NCBI RefSeq assembly: GCF_033097485.1
Contig: NZ_AP028634.1
Location: forward strand, 859,126-923,125
Direction: 5' to 3'
Source: Pyrofollis japonicus
GTDB taxonomy: Archaea > Thermoproteota > Thermoprotei_A > Sulfolobales > Pyrodictiaceae
DNA length: 64,000 nt
The notes beneath the pieces were generated by a model, which had not been told where the DNA came from, searched no databases, and worked only from the letters and a program-made list of their open reading frames with translations. Shown here piece after piece: positions 7,638 to 16,968 of the stretch (its first letter is position 1; each line of letters starts with the position of its first letter). The position numbers and the translations under genes are program-made.

Positions 7638-8264
7638 TTAAGCGTTACTTTTCGCCGAAGCACAGCCGGATAAATAGTATCCCTTGCGCCTCAGCACTTC
7701 GCACACGAATGATTTTATGATACTGTACGCCTCTTCGAGGCCTAGATATCCTGTATCTATTACTAGGTCGAATATCTGAAGATTCGCGATATCTATGCCA
7801 TAGAGCTTGAGAAAACGATGTCTATGCATATACTCGCGAGCGACGGTTTCGCGTAATACGTCGTTAAAATCTCGTCCCTCCCTCTTGGCTATTCGTTCTA
7901 CTCTGATCTCCAGCGGGGCTGTCACGTAGATCTTAACATCGGCTACTGATGAAACTATCCATGCAACGAGGTGTCCCTCCAGAACGACGTTGCCTTTACA
8001 GCCGAGCATATAGGTTCTCGTATCAATCTCGTAGTCTATGCTTGGATCCTTCTCTGCAAGCCTATTAAGTTCTTCAAGGCTTAGGCCTTTCTCCTCGGCA
8101 TACGAGCGAAATATCGAGCCAGCAGAATAATAGCTTAAGCCTAACTCGTTTGCAAGTCTCCGCGCATACGTCGTCTTTCCGCCACCAGGTGGCCCGCTGA
8201 AAGCAATTGTCGGATTCTTCTTGTTATCACACCTAGACGTTGCTATTACCAAGCTTGCTAGCAC
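7638..8264 (-). CDS. cmk: Cytidylate kinase, archaeal type
   Basis: The P-loop GPPGGGKTTYARRLANELG (residues 24-42) follows an 18-residue N-terminal extension that may reflect a start further downstream. The AGSIFRSYAEEKGLSLEELN segment and the LID-like RIAKREGRDFNDVLRETVAREYMHRHRF region match archaeal Cmk (TIGR02173), which phosphorylates CMP/dCMP. DIADLQ-type wording appears here as IDIANLQIFDLVIDTG. The gene is in the conserved archaeal secY-adk-DUF106-L34e-cmk-L14e-cbf5 order, so nucleotide kinases are co-expressed with the ribosomal cluster. Confidence 0.93.
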   Translation of the reverse strand: MLASLVIATSRCDNKKNPTIAFSGPPGGGKTTYARRLANELGLSYYSAGSIFRSYAEEKGLSLEELNRLAEKDPSIDYEIDTRTYMLGCKGNVVLEGHLVAWIVSSVADVKIYVTAPLEIRVERIAKREGRDFNDVLRETVAREYMHRHRFLKLYGIDIANLQIFDLVIDTGYLGLEEAYSIIKSFVCEVLRRKGYYLSGCASAKSNA

Positions 8265-8390
8265 CTTAAAGGGTTGGCTTACACCATAACCTTTACATCG
8301 AAAACCAGGGAGCTATACTCATCTAAAGTCTCGGTTACAACTAGTATATGAATGTGCACACAAAATAACTCGTGTGCCGTAGAAAACCCC

Positions 8391-8714
8391 TTATGCTGAT
8401 GCAGCTGCTGCCTGAGACTTTCGCAGCTCCTGGAGCTTCGCAATTAGCTGACCACGAATGCTTCTCTTTAATAGCTTTTCAAGGCATTCGTGACATATAA
8501 CTCCGCCGAATATTCGTTCAGGCCTCTTGGCTGTCTTGGGTAGTCTACGCAGTTCTACTGGACGCAGCCGTGGCACACCGCTGAGAGGTCTGCCACAGAT
8601 TGCGCAGCGTGCAGGGCTTGGTCTTCTCTTTTCATAGTGTACTGCTGTCTCGCCACCAGGTAGTCTTACGTGGATTTTTCGTAGCGATCGTGTACGGTGA
8701 TGCGGGCGCGGCAT
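8391..8714 (-). CDS. rpl34e: 50S ribosomal protein L34e
   Basis: The 107-residue basic protein starts MPRPHHRTRSLRKIHVRLPG and has two CxxC pairs, CAIC (residues 38-41) and CHEC (about 76-79), forming the expected zinc site. The spacing and the RPVELRRL segment between them match L34e. The ATG lies 3 nt after the DUF106 stop, indicating translational coupling. The 126 bases downstream, before cmk, show no additional frame. Confidence 0.95.
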   Translation of the reverse strand: MPRPHHRTRSLRKIHVRLPGGETAVHYEKRRPSPARCAICGRPLSGVPRLRPVELRRLPKTAKRPERIFGGVICHECLEKLLKRSIRGQLIAKLQELRKSQAAAASA

Positions 8715-8716
8715 GC

Positions 8717-9229
8717 TTATCCCCCGTGTAGCTCTCTGCGTGTTCTACGCCAGAGTAACTTAAGCATTAATAATCCTACTAGGTCTTCCCTAACGATGAA
8801 CATAGACGATAAAAATGATAATGCCAGTACTATGGCTGAGGAGGTTACGTACATTATTCCTCCGTTCGGGGTCTCCAGCGGAGCCGTTAAGAGCGGAATT
8901 GGGCAACGCGATGGAATGACAACTTGGCGAGTAAAGACTGCCACTACACCAGCTGTATAGAACACTAACAACAAGAATGTACGAAAGAATGAGTATTTTT
9001 TAACACTAGTGTAAAGCATGTTTATTTTTGCTGAAAGTTTGCCCTTTTTCCTTTGCCCGCGTTTATCGCGTGAAAGAGATTTCAGCTCTACGAGAACGGC
9101 TTCAAGCTCTGCCTTAGCATGGATAAGGCGCAAGTGAGTTAGTGTATGGAACAAGTACTCCGAGACGAGCGTGGCGACAAAGCCGAGCAACGCTAAGTAA
9201 AAAGTATAGAACCCGATACTGATAGCCAT
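8717..9229 (-). CDS. DUF106 membrane insertase (Oxa1/EMC3/TMCO1-like)
   Basis: The 170-residue protein has three predicted membrane helices (about 5-27, 82-102 and 125-147) with a long basic coiled-coil cytosolic segment between the first two (HAKAELEAVLVELKSLSRDK, then RGQRKKGKL). This is the DUF106/COG1422 topology of archaeal Oxa1-superfamily insertases. Family members are thought to bind ribosomes through the basic coiled coil and insert small membrane proteins. Its position next to adk and secY is conserved in archaea and supports a co-translational role. Confidence 0.9.
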   Translation of the reverse strand: MAISIGFYTFYLALLGFVATLVSEYLFHTLTHLRLIHAKAELEAVLVELKSLSRDKRGQRKKGKLSAKINMLYTSVKKYSFFRTFLLLVFYTAGVVAVFTRQVVIPSRCPIPLLTAPLETPNGGIMYVTSSAIVLALSFLSSMFIVREDLVGLLMLKLLWRRTRRELHGG

Positions 9230-9239
9230 TGTCTAGGCC

Positions 9240-9857
9240 TCAGCGCAGCTTGGTTGCCAGCTCAACTACCTTGTTGGCTGCTATAGTAGGGTCGCCTTCA
9301 ACGTTTTCAACTATAAATACGCTAGCTGCGACGTGCACCGCACTGGCCATTGCAGCTATTCTGGCCATTTGTAAAAGCTCACTAACAATCTCTACTCTAG
9401 AGAGGTCTGCTCGATAGCGCGTTGGATCTCTTTGTTGCCTCTTAACGATAACCTCCGGCGGGGCCTCAATAACTACTATTGAGTCCGGCTGCAACGCCTT
9501 GACTACGTTCTCTGGCAGGCCAGGCCAATACCCAGTATCAGTTCGAATAACCGCGTGAGTATCAACGAACAAGATGTCGCCACCGTTAAGTGTTTTCTCG
9601 GCATCTAGCCGTATTGCCTCTGCTGCGTACTCCTGCAACTCTAGCTGCTTAAGCAGCGGCAGGTGGCGTAGCTCGTCACGATGCTTCACCAACCCCCTCA
9701 TAGAAGCCACCTTGAACATGTAGTCGCCAAAGTTCACAATCATATACTTCCTTCCACGCTCGTCAAGCAAAGCTCTTACATTGTTGAGAACAGTTGTCTT
9801 CCCTACGCCTGGGACACCTGTGACTATTATTGTTGTAAACGGGTTCCTCCGAACCAT
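9240..9857 (-). CDS. adkA: Archaeal adenylate kinase
   Basis: The 205-residue protein carries the P-loop TGVPGVGKTTVLNNVRALLDE (residues 13-33) and the DTHAVIRTDTGYWPGLPENV and RQQRDPTRYRADLS segments characteristic of the archaeal AdkA type, distinct from the bacterial family. It interconverts ATP+AMP and 2 ADP. A strong ribosome-binding site (AAAGGAGAT) precedes the ATG and lies inside a small hairpin. It lies downstream of secY with a 107-base gap that contains no other gene. Confidence 0.93.
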   Translation of the reverse strand: MVRRNPFTTIIVTGVPGVGKTTVLNNVRALLDERGRKYMIVNFGDYMFKVASMRGLVKHRDELRHLPLLKQLELQEYAAEAIRLDAEKTLNGGDILFVDTHAVIRTDTGYWPGLPENVVKALQPDSIVVIEAPPEVIVKRQQRDPTRYRADLSRVEIVSELLQMARIAAMASAVHVAASVFIVENVEGDPTIAANKVVELATKLR

Positions 9858-9865
9858 GATACATC

Positions 9866-9882
9866 ATCTCCTTTACGGAGAT
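9866..9882 (-). promoter_or_regulatory. Hairpin sequestering the adkA ribosome-binding site
   Basis: ATCTCC and GGAGAT are exact inverted copies around a 5-nt loop; on the mRNA the 3' arm is the Shine-Dalgarno sequence of adkA, 7 nt before its ATG. A 6-bp stem would be weak at the growth temperature of a hyperthermophile, so regulation is only a possibility. Confidence 0.4.
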
Positions 9883-9964
9883 AAGGGATGTGCTAAATCA
9901 ATGAAACCCTTTCACCAGGTATGGAAAAAGGCGTTAAAAACTGATTGCAGCCGCTGCCTACGGT

Positions 9965-11341
9965 TTACCGGCCTAGTATTCTCTGCAGAGCTGGATACAT
10001 CTCTAGTGTTCTCTCGTATACCAGCGACTGGTAGAAGCTATAGATTATACCAACCAGCAGTACGAGACCAGATCCACTTCCATATGCTCCGAAGAAGTCT
10101 GCAAGTATCGCTATACCCGTTACTATCAGCGAGCTGATAACGGTTAGCGGGTAAATGTAGCGGGCAAGTATCCTCTCCAAGAGCTTCACATTGCGACGAA
10201 TACCTGGCAACTCCATTCCTGATTTTATGATGTTTTCTGCCTGGTGACGTGGACTCAGCCCAGCCACTTCTACCCAGATAAAGCCGAAGAGAAGGCCCAG
10301 GGCGAGCCAAGATGTTATGAACGTTGCTAGGTGGACAGGGTCTTGGACTGAGTCTAGAAGGCCTCGGGGAGGCCTCATATAGACGTACATGTAGGCAAAT
10401 ATCTTAGCCCAGATGCTATCCGGCCCCGATATTGACGCCGCTATGTTGGCAAGTATTTGAAGATCCGATACTGTTATCGCGACAAAGAGTATTGGAATGT
10501 TAGTTACATAGATAAAGTTAAGCGGTATCCTTGTCTTTATGCTTCCGTAGCGTGGACTCGTGACAGGTATGTATACCCTCATTAATTGCAAGTAGATAAG
10601 TATCATTATTATTGAAATCGTTGCTAAGAAGCCGATCATGTCGGGCATTCCAAGGCGTAGGATAGCGGGATCTTTGTTAAAGAGCACTTGAGTTAGCCAT
10701 CCATAATATTCGCCCTTATATTTTACGGGAGCTGCTAGTTGCCAGAACATACCCTTAAGGACGTTGGCCACGATGAACATGCTAAGAGCCGATCCTATAC
10801 CCCATCCATTTCGTACTAGCTCATCAAACCACATTAAGACAAGTGTCGCGATAACTAGTTGTATTATTACAAGGATTTTTACATCAAGTCCTACCGGGCA
10901 TGCTCCGATACCTGCTCCAGGTTGTAACCAGAACCTACAACCGAATGCATAAGCTGCCGCCTCTAGGGCCGCAAAGACGAGCGCCAGCGTCCTTTGGGCA
11001 CCCATGAATATTTTGCGATCACGCGGCTTCGTTAGATCCATTTCTATGAGGCCGCCGCCGACAAGGACTTCGAGCACAATACCAGCAGTCACTATGGGGC
11101 CTATACCGAGCGTCATAAGGGTGCCGAGGTTCATTCCAAGCAATAAATAGCTTAGGGCAGCCGATGCTGTTGGACCCGCTGTTTTCACGCCGATCATGGG
11201 TATTTCGCTCATAATAAGGTAGAGTAATACGACGATACCGGTCCACATGAGCCTTGTCGGTAATGAGGGCCGCCGAGCCGGCTTCTCCACTGCTGGAATA
11301 TATTTTGAAATCTCTGCAAGCGCTTCTAGCACTCCAGGCAT
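9965..11341 (-). CDS. secY: Preprotein translocase subunit SecY
   Basis: The 458-residue protein has ten predicted membrane helices and the archaeal SecY landmarks: an N-terminal IPAVEKPARRPSLPTRLMWT cytosolic helix, the plug-region segment after helix 1 (GVKTAGPTASAALSYLLLGM), TLMTLGIGPIVTAGIVLEVL, and the C-terminal cytosolic loop with ELPGIRRNVKLLERILARYI. It forms the SecYEG channel. Its promoter is probably inside the 299-base upstream gap (TATA-like GTTTTAAACTATAAG and GTATTAAAAG near 11375-11410), so it is likely uncoupled from the ribosomal-protein genes before it. Confidence 0.97.
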   Translation of the reverse strand: MPGVLEALAEISKYIPAVEKPARRPSLPTRLMWTGIVVLLYLIMSEIPMIGVKTAGPTASAALSYLLLGMNLGTLMTLGIGPIVTAGIVLEVLVGGGLIEMDLTKPRDRKIFMGAQRTLALVFAALEAAAYAFGCRFWLQPGAGIGACPVGLDVKILVIIQLVIATLVLMWFDELVRNGWGIGSALSMFIVANVLKGMFWQLAAPVKYKGEYYGWLTQVLFNKDPAILRLGMPDMIGFLATISIIMILIYLQLMRVYIPVTSPRYGSIKTRIPLNFIYVTNIPILFVAITVSDLQILANIAASISGPDSIWAKIFAYMYVYMRPPRGLLDSVQDPVHLATFITSWLALGLLFGFIWVEVAGLSPRHQAENIIKSGMELPGIRRNVKLLERILARYIYPLTVISSLIVTGIAILADFFGAYGSGSGLVLLVGIIYSFYQSLVYERTLEMYPALQRILGR

Positions 11342-11640
11342 TACCGAACCGCCCCACGCACCACCCTTGGGTAACGCGGCTTTTAATACAAACTGCTTAT
11401 AGTTTAAAACTGTGCCACTTTACCAGCAGTTGAACTTTATTGAGGATATGGGGCGCTAAGAATTCATCGCCTAGTAAGTATGGTTGAATAGTTCCAAAAG
11501 AAGATCCGGACATATTACGGACAGCAAAGATTGGATGAGAAGTTGGCACAGGAGTAGCAAGTATATCTTTGTATACGGGGTTTTCTGGGTCTTGAGCGGC
11601 TTTGTCACAGGAATTGAGACGATTGATTGGAAATAAATAT
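11342..11640. other. Intergenic stretch between L15 and SecY
   Basis: I see no supported gene here. The minus strand contains an open frame of about 80 codons running from inside the L15 end to a TAA near 11400 that reads like protein but lacks a usable start. TATA-like AT runs near 11375-11410 probably serve secY. Confidence 0.4.
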
Positions 11641-12099
11641 TTATGCTTCAGCCTTTCTTGGGAGTACTACTTCTCCTCCGGCCTCTTCTATCTTCTTTAT
11701 TGCCAGTTCTGTCGCCTCAGGGACTATTACTTTTACTGGCTGCTTTATCTTACCTCTCCCAAGGAGCTTGTAATAGCCCATCTCGGCCAAGTTCACCACG
11801 TACTTGTCATTCTCCTTTTCGAGCTTGCCCGCAGCAGCTAGCTTGTCCACAAGTTCTGCTAGCTCGCCTACGTTTATCTCCTCCGTCCTAATCTGGTACT
11901 TTAGAGGCTGGTTGAAACCGTGCTTGCCGAACCATGTAGGTGCATACTTTACTACCCATGTCCACATATGCTTGTGCATACCAGCTGCGCCGAAGCCTCC
12001 CCTGCTACCGCTTCCACGGTGCTGCCCTATCCTGCCCCAGCCCATTGTCCTTGTGCGTCCTCTTAGCTTTCTACTCTTTTTCCTACGCCTAACGACCAT
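11641..12099 (-). CDS. rpl15: 50S ribosomal protein L15
   Basis: The 152-residue protein opens with VVRRRKKSRKLRGRTRTMGW, then GRIGQHRGSGSRGGFGAAGM and HKHMWTW, the glycine/arginine-rich archaeal L15 N-terminus that threads into 23S rRNA. The C-terminal globular part ends GKIKQPVKVIVPEATELAIK, then KIEEAGG, the L18e/L15 fold signature. It closes the ribosomal part of the cluster before secY and follows L30 with a 27-nt gap. Confidence 0.96.
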   Translation of the reverse strand: MVVRRRKKSRKLRGRTRTMGWGRIGQHRGSGSRGGFGAAGMHKHMWTWVVKYAPTWFGKHGFNQPLKYQIRTEEINVGELAELVDKLAAAGKLEKENDKYVVNLAEMGYYKLLGRGKIKQPVKVIVPEATELAIKKIEEAGGEVVLPRKAEA

Positions 12100-12126
12100 T
12101 CTTCATGCACCCCGCTTCTGCATTTC

Positions 12127-12669
12127 CTAGAGCATACGCTTTATAAGCTCATTTATTGCCGGGCCGCGGTACCCTAGTTCTCCTCCTGCCCCATAGTGTT
12201 TCTTTATACTGCCCTTGAAGCCTCCTCTCGGCGGGTGGAGGCGGAAGACGGGCTTAATTATCCATACCTTGTTTTTCTTGTCATAGAGCTTGTGGAGCAT
12301 TATTTCTCCTTTGAGAAGCTTATCCGCAAGCTCCTCGATGCCGGATAGACCTAGCTTTTCCTTTACATACTCGTCCGTTAGCGGCTTGTTGCCAGGTACT
12401 CTCCCACGCGTCTTTAACAATTGTATGAGAGTTTCACGGTCAATCTCTCCCCACGTTATCCAGTCACGCACCTTGCGTAACATGCCCTCGATGCCAGGCA
12501 TAGTTGAGGGGTATAGAACAAGGTGGTGCTTCTTATGCAGCCTTAGAAGAGATAAAGTGTACTCAACATCGGGGTGTACGTCAACCCTGCCCCTTATCCT
12601 TATTATTGCATACAATTTTACTTGCTTCTGTTCATTCTTGCCCTCTTCTTTTTCAATCGCAACACTCAT
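12127..12669 (-). CDS. rpl30: 50S ribosomal protein L30 (archaeal/L7-type)
   Basis: The 180-residue archaeal L30 starts with a short Lys/Glu-rich extension (residues 1-18). The core L30 ferredoxin-like domain follows ([20 protein letters not shown], then [18 protein letters not shown]), and the archaeal C-terminal domain includes [28 protein letters not shown]. The start ATG at 12669 is preceded by GGTGAA. It lies between S5 and L15, as in other archaea. Confidence 0.95.
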   Translation of the reverse strand: MSVAIEKEEGKNEQKQVKLYAIIRIRGRVDVHPDVEYTLSLLRLHKKHHLVLYPSTMPGIEGMLRKVRDWITWGEIDRETLIQLLKTRGRVPGNKPLTDEYVKEKLGLSGIEELADKLLKGEIMLHKLYDKKNKVWIIKPVFRLHPPRGGFKGSIKKHYGAGGELGYRGPAINELIKRML

Positions 12670-12739
12670 CGAACATTCACCCTACCACTATAAGGGTAAT
12701 AAGTGAAGCATCTTGCCAAAAGATGCGTAAAGCTTTGCG

Positions 12740-13390
12740 CTAGGCCTGGGCTGCACGCACCCAGTCGATAGGTGTTACGAACTTGTAGGTCTGCTTGAGC
12801 GCATTATATGTTGCCTTGACGAAGTTTATCGTAGTTCGTGTGTCGCCGCGCGTAAACGTCCATACGTCCTTGATCCCGGCTAGTCTTAGTACTACTTTGG
12901 CAGCGTTACCGGCCACAAGCCCGGTTCCTCTTGGTGCCGGTTTTAACACGACTTCAACGCTGCCGCTCTTTCCTCTTACTGTAAACGGTACACTGTGAGG
13001 TTGGTCACAGAGACACTCCCAGCTACCGCAGCCCCTTCTTACCGGGATTATGTTAAGCTTGGCATTGCGTATTGCTTTATCAATGGCTACTCTTATCTGT
13101 CTCGCCTTGCCCTGGCCTACGCCTACAAAACCGTTTTCATTGCCTATTACGACTACGACTCTGAACCTATTGATTCTACCAGCATCAGTCATTTTCTGGA
13201 CGAGTGCCACATCTACTGTCTCAGTCTTTAGCTCAGGCCCTATTAGGTAGTCCACTATCTCCGGCTCAAGTATTGGCAGGTTGTGCTCAAAGATCTCTGC
13301 CAGGCTCTTTATACGTCCCTCCTTCACTAGGCGGCCTACAAATGTCCTAGGTTTCCACTCTTGCTCTAGCTCGTATGGCGACAAGCTCAT
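12740..13390 (-). CDS. rps5: 30S ribosomal protein S5
   Basis: The 216-residue protein contains the double-stranded RNA-binding S5 domain ([20 protein letters not shown], then VGVGQGKA) and the C-terminal S5 fold ([20 protein letters not shown], then [18 protein letters not shown]). An archaeal N-terminal extension covers about 70 residues. Its ATG overlaps the L18 stop by 4 nt, indicating translational coupling. A Cys-rich loop, [16 protein letters not shown] (about residues 116-131), is archaeal-type and may bind zinc (inference). Confidence 0.96.
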   Translation of the reverse strand: MSLSPYELEQEWKPRTFVGRLVKEGRIKSLAEIFEHNLPILEPEIVDYLIGPELKTETVDVALVQKMTDAGRINRFRVVVVIGNENGFVGVGQGKARQIRVAIDKAIRNAKLNIIPVRRGCGSWECLCDQPHSVPFTVRGKSGSVEVVLKPAPRGTGLVAGNAAKVVLRLAGIKDVWTFTRGDTRTTINFVKATYNALKQTYKFVTPIDWVRAAQA

Positions 13391-14022
13391 TGCTGCACCG
13401 CCTCCGCTGCTTTCACCTTTTCTAGAACATCACGGTAGTCTTCTAGTATTTTATTCTTAACTTCCTCGAAGTGCTCCGGAAGCTTCTCGGGCTGCAAGCC
13501 ATTCTTAAGATAGATGCTGAAACGCCTCTCATAGAGCTCGGGATTATTCTGTGCAAGCATTGCCGCATAGGCAGCTATGTGTTCACCACGTATTCTCGAC
13601 TCGTCTGGGAATATTTCCTCGCTGTGAGGAACCTCGAGACCCGCGTCAAGAGCACCTTTGAGAGCAGCAAACACTCTTGCACCTTTTACTGGACGGTGAA
13701 GCCCTATATCCAAGACCGCATTGCGAATTCCTGCTTTAAGCGCACGCAGGGCTGCAAGCATGCCGGTCAAGTAGGCGGCAGATGTGTTCTTTGTACCAGC
13801 GCGCCACCCATACCTCTTCACTAACTCCCTGCTATGGGCTGCAGCCACAGTTACGTCCCCTTGCGGCTTAGCAACAACTACTTGAACCCAAATGTACTTA
13901 TTCGTCTTCCTAACAACTAGCCTAGGCTTACCTGACAGAACCATTACATAGCGTTTATAATAGTTGGTCTTACCCTCACGGCGCCGCCGACGAGGGACCT
14001 TATACCGTGGACCATGCGCCAT
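13387..14022 (-). CDS. rpl18: 50S ribosomal protein L18
   Basis: The 211-residue 5S rRNA-binding protein starts [20 protein letters not shown] and contains the L18 core ([20 protein letters not shown], then the [19 protein letters not shown] segment). The archaeal/eukaryotic-type C-terminal extension has [25 protein letters not shown]-like run (about 14095-14105) and GGTGG before the ATG in the 190-base upstream gap suggest an internal promoter here. Confidence 0.96.
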   Translation of the reverse strand: MAHGPRYKVPRRRRREGKTNYYKRYVMVLSGKPRLVVRKTNKYIWVQVVVAKPQGDVTVAAAHSRELVKRYGWRAGTKNTSAAYLTGMLAALRALKAGIRNAVLDIGLHRPVKGARVFAALKGALDAGLEVPHSEEIFPDESRIRGEHIAAYAAMLAQNNPELYERRFSIYLKNGLQPEKLPEHFEEVKNKILEDYRDVLEKVKAAEAVQQ

Positions 14023-14212
14023 TCCAAGCCACCGCTGCTACGCTTTCGCAACCCCGGAGCAAGGGCACCCGGAGCCCTCTAATAAGCTAACACTGTATAA
14101 AACTATGATGGAGCCATTAGGAAATCATTATTCATTCGCTAGGGCCAAAAACCGTGGATAATAAGTAGATATTATATATCATCGCAGAAGACGAGGAACT
14201 TAGTTTAAAATA

Positions 14213-14677
14213 TTACTTTTTAACAGATGTTGGGTAGCCGTGCTCTCTCAACCAGCGCTGGAGCGATGCAAATGTTGGAAACATGCCACCCTTGGCCCAC
14301 ATATATAGCTGGCGATACGTCCTTCTATCAATCACACCGTTGTCGCGGAGATAACGCAAATACCTTCTAATCTTTCTGATCCGGTTCATCCATTCCTCTT
14401 TGGGATCACGGCGTGCTGATGCATCTCCTTTCCGCCTACCATATCCCCTTCTCCTACCCTTCTTGCGGGCTTCATGACGCTCACGCCAGCGTCCACGGGA
14501 AGGACGGTGAGCAGGCTTTACTTGTATAACACCTTCTTTAATGAGTCTTCGTATCTCTTCTCTTGTTATGGCGCTTGCTACATCCTCTATTGCTGACGGG
14601 TCAATCCATATTCTTGACTCGCCTACGCCGAGTATCTCTGCCGCAAGCCTCTTTTGAAGTGAGAGATCCTGCGCCAT
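14213..14677 (-). CDS. rpl19e: 50S ribosomal protein L19e
   Basis: The 154-residue protein has the all-helical L19e layout: DLSLQKRLAAEILGVGESRI, the WIDPSAIEDVASAITREEIR segment, a very basic middle (RPSRGRWRERHEARKKGRRR) and the RRYLRYLRDNGVIDRRTYRQ helix. Its length fits archaeal L19e. It follows L32e at an 18-nt gap. The 190 bases downstream, before L18, have no gene, only AT-rich promoter-like sequence. Confidence 0.96.
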   Translation of the reverse strand: MAQDLSLQKRLAAEILGVGESRIWIDPSAIEDVASAITREEIRRLIKEGVIQVKPAHRPSRGRWRERHEARKKGRRRGYGRRKGDASARRDPKEEWMNRIRKIRRYLRYLRDNGVIDRRTYRQLYMWAKGGMFPTFASLQRWLREHGYPTSVKK

Positions 14678-14694
14678 TTCTGATTACCCTCCCG

Positions 14695-15090
14695 CTAGGC
14701 GTTTGCTACACGGAAGCCTTTAGACTTAGCTTCCTTGACTATCTCCATTCTCTTCCTTAGGCCTACAGACGAGGCTATGTAGACTATGTGCTTTGCTGGA
14801 TCCAGCTTATCAAGATCCTTGGCGTTATAGACTATTACTGGTTCAAGGCCGGTGGGATGAAGACCGCGAACCGCTGCTGGACTGCGATAGCCTACGTCAA
14901 CCATTGGTGGTCTTCCTTTAAGCTTAAGCCTAATAGGGTTGTCTATGCCTTTTGGCCTCTTCCACTTAGGATTGTTCTTAAACTTGGGAAACTTCCACCA
15001 CAAAGTTCTCAGAAATTCCGGCTTCTTTGATTTCAGTAGTTTCCTAACCTTTAACAATCTCTCGAATTCACGTTGCGTTATATCAGCCAT
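14695..15090 (-). CDS. rpl32e: 50S ribosomal protein L32e
   Basis: The 131-residue protein carries EFLRTLWWKFPKFKNNPKWK and PIRLKLKGRPPMVDVGYRSP, followed by RGLHPTGLEPVIVYNAKDL, the L32e core near the peptide exit tunnel. Its start codon shares a base with the L6 stop, so translation is coupled. It is archaeal-length without the N-terminal extension seen in some euryarchaea. Confidence 0.96.
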   Translation of the reverse strand: MADITQREFERLLKVRKLLKSKKPEFLRTLWWKFPKFKNNPKWKRPKGIDNPIRLKLKGRPPMVDVGYRSPAAVRGLHPTGLEPVIVYNAKDLDKLDPAKHIVYIASSVGLRKRMEIVKEAKSKGFRVANA

Positions 15091-15650
15091 TACTCGGCCA
15101 CCTCCCTTGCATAGATATAGATTCCGTCAACGAATACTCTCCTATCAAAACCTTTTACCTTAGTTGCCTGCTCTATGTTAGCAGCTGTCTGCCCGACAGC
15201 CTCTATATCTATACCTTCAACTATCACATCGTCCTTTTGTACTTTGACCTTAACGCCAGGCATAATTTTAGCCACGCGCGGCGCCTTTTCTCCAAGAAAG
15301 TTCTCTATAACTACTTTATCGCCTTCAACCTTAACTGTAACTGGGAAGTGCGAATACACTATCTTGAGCTTATATCTAAAGCCCTTCGTAACACCAGTTA
15401 TCATGTTCTCTATGTGTGATGCAACGGTGCCCACGAGTGCTTTGAGGCGTCTATTAGCGAAGTATGCCTCAACAACTACTTTTTTGCCTTCCTCATCCTC
15501 ATCTAGTCTTAAGAGTATACCACGTGCATGCGAGAAGTCTCTTTCAAGCTCGCCCTTCGGCCCCTTCACCTTTACTTTCATTCCGTCTATACTCACTTCA
15601 ACGCCTTCTGGTATCCTTACCTCTTCCGCAACATGCACAATCTTAGACAT
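15090..15650 (-). CDS. rpl6: 50S ribosomal protein L6
   Basis: The 186-residue protein consists of two L6 repeats: [20 protein letters not shown], followed by PKGELERDF, and a second half with [20 protein letters not shown] and [10 protein letters not shown]. It ends in the conserved [19 protein letters not shown] strong TATA box lies about 90 nt upstream, so L6 probably begins a transcript. Confidence 0.96.
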   Translation of the reverse strand: MSKIVHVAEEVRIPEGVEVSIDGMKVKVKGPKGELERDFSHARGILLRLDEDEEGKKVVVEAYFANRRLKALVGTVASHIENMITGVTKGFRYKLKIVYSHFPVTVKVEGDKVVIENFLGEKAPRVAKIMPGVKVKVQKDDVIVEGIDIEAVGQTAANIEQATKVKGFDRRVFVDGIYIYAREVAE

Positions 15651-15730
15651 TACCCTTCACCTATATTGGTGCTTCACGACCCCAATGGGGACGGTCAAAG
15701 GGGTTACTCGTGGAAAAAGGCAACAAGCCA

Positions 15731-15745
15731 TTGTTATATATAGGG
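15731..15745 (-). promoter_or_regulatory. TATA box for the L6-L32e-L19e segment
   Basis: On the minus strand the sequence reads CCCTATATATAACAA, a near-ideal archaeal TATA box about 85-95 nt before the L6 start, immediately after the S8 stop. It implies an internal promoter inside the ribosomal superoperon. Confidence 0.6.
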
Positions 15746-15746
15746 C

Positions 15747-16148
15747 TTAATACACGTATGCTAGCAGTACTCCACCTACGTGCTTCTCTATGGCTTCTCT
15801 ATGGGACATTACTCCCTGGCTTGTAGATATGATGAGTATGCCTATATCTCGGCTTGGCAGATATTTTCTCATCCAATCAGGCATTCGTAATAAATCCTTA
15901 TACTTTACCGGGAACCTTGGCTTAATCACGCCAGCCTTATTTATTCTGCCAAGCAGTTGTACACGTATTTTGCCCCAACGTCCATCATCTATGTACTCGA
16001 ATTCACCTATGTAGCCTTCGCGCTGCATCACTTTTAACACGTTTATTATGAGTTTTGAAGCCGGCATTATCACTACTTCGGGCTTTGCACGCGCTTCAGC
16101 ATTGACTATAGCGGCCATAGCGTTTGCAAGCGTATCAAGCATAACCAT
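15747..16148 (-). CDS. rps8: 30S ribosomal protein S8
   Basis: The 133-residue protein begins [20 protein letters not shown] and ends with the diagnostic S8 C-terminus [20 protein letters not shown], followed by [15 protein letters not shown]. It binds the central domain of 16S rRNA. The start follows the S14 stop by 16 nt, in the conserved S14-S8-L6 order. Confidence 0.97.
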   Translation of the reverse strand: MVMLDTLANAMAAIVNAEARAKPEVVIMPASKLIINVLKVMQREGYIGEFEYIDDGRWGKIRVQLLGRINKAGVIKPRFPVKYKDLLRMPDWMRKYLPSRDIGILIISTSQGVMSHREAIEKHVGGVLLAYVY

Positions 16149-16164
16149 GCAAGTTCACCTCGCC

Positions 16165-16329
16165 CTAGCTATACTTTCTGAAGCCAAGACTTACGGCCAG
16201 CTCCCTGAAGCATTGCCGGCAAAGCATGAGGCCATACTTTCGTATGACCGCGTCTCTGCTACCACACCTTTGACACTTGTAAGCGCCTCGTCCATACTTT
16301 ACGATCTTCGGGGGCCTATACTTCCCCAT
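16165..16329 (-). CDS. rps14: 30S ribosomal protein S14, type Z (zinc)
   Basis: This 54-residue gene was translated by hand. It reads [20 protein letters not shown], then [20 protein letters not shown], then [14 protein letters not shown]. The two CxxC pairs, CQRC (19-22) and CRQC (about 37-40), form the zinc site of type-Z S14, and the LGFRKY C-terminus is universal. The ATG at 16329 has GGGGTGG 6 nt upstream. It sits between L5 and S8, exactly where archaeal S14 is expected. Confidence 0.96.
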   Translation of the reverse strand: MGKYRPPKIVKYGRGAYKCQRCGSRDAVIRKYGLMLCRQCFRELAVSLGFRKYS

Positions 16330-16365
16330 ATTCGCCACCCCGGTGCATAGCTAAACCAGCGCGGT

Positions 16366-16968
16366 TTATTTTGGTTCTATTACTACGCCGAATAACTCGT
16401 TGAGAAGAACCATTGATTCTTCCTTAGTTACTCTATGTCTTCTAGGTATAGATCTCCTTGCTCGCCTTCGCCTTGCTACACGATAACCTGGTCTCTCGAT
16501 TGTTATTGCAACATCCATTCCGAAGACTCCGAGTTCGGGATCGTAGCGCACGCCTGGTAGCAATGTGTGCTCTGGGATACCGAACGAGACGTTTCCAAAC
16601 TCGTCGAACTGGCTAGCCTTGAGCTTGTAGCCTATTGCCTGGAATGCTTTCTTTAAGAATTCTATTGCCTTCTCTCTTCTAAGTGTAACCATAACTGCTA
16701 TGGGCTCGCCTTTCCTTATGCCGAAGTCCCTTATCGTTCTCTTAGCCCTCCTAACTGACGGCTTCATCCCTGTAAGCATTTCTAGGACTCTGGCCGCTTT
16801 CTGGAGCCTCTCACCGGATTCGCCAACCCCGATATTAACTGTCACCTTCACTATTCTGGGTTTAAGCATCGGATTCATTTCCCAGCGTTTCTTAATCTCC
16901 TCCACTTGCTCGGGGCTTAGAGGTAGAGGTTGTTGCACACGCGCAGTCTCTGCAGTCATGAAGCTCAT
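16366..16968 (-). CDS. rpl5: 50S ribosomal protein L5
   Basis: The L5 core is clear: [20 protein letters not shown], then [20 protein letters not shown], then [12 protein letters not shown], and the archaeal [20 protein letters not shown] segment. I place the start at ATG 16968 because it overlaps the S4e stop codon (ATGA). An upstream in-frame start at 16998 would add ten residues deep inside S4e. The protein contacts 5S rRNA and tRNA. The C-terminal [20 protein letters not shown] is typically crenarchaeal. Confidence 0.95.
   Translation of the reverse strand: MSFMTAETARVQQPLPLSPEQVEEIKKRWEMNPMLKPRIVKVTVNIGVGESGERLQKAARVLEMLTGMKPSVRRAKRTIRDFGIRKGEPIAVMVTLRREKAIEFLKKAFQAIGYKLKASQFDEFGNVSFGIPEHTLLPGVRYDPELGVFGMDVAITIERPGYRVARRRRARRSIPRRHRVTKEESMVLLNELFGVVIEPK

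Noticed and set aside
11400-11660. Minus-strand frame of about 80 codons between L15 and SecY reading like protein
   Set aside because: It has no ATG, GTG or TTG with a ribosome-binding site near its beginning and starts inside L15. I treat it as chance or a relic and describe it only as an intergenic stretch.
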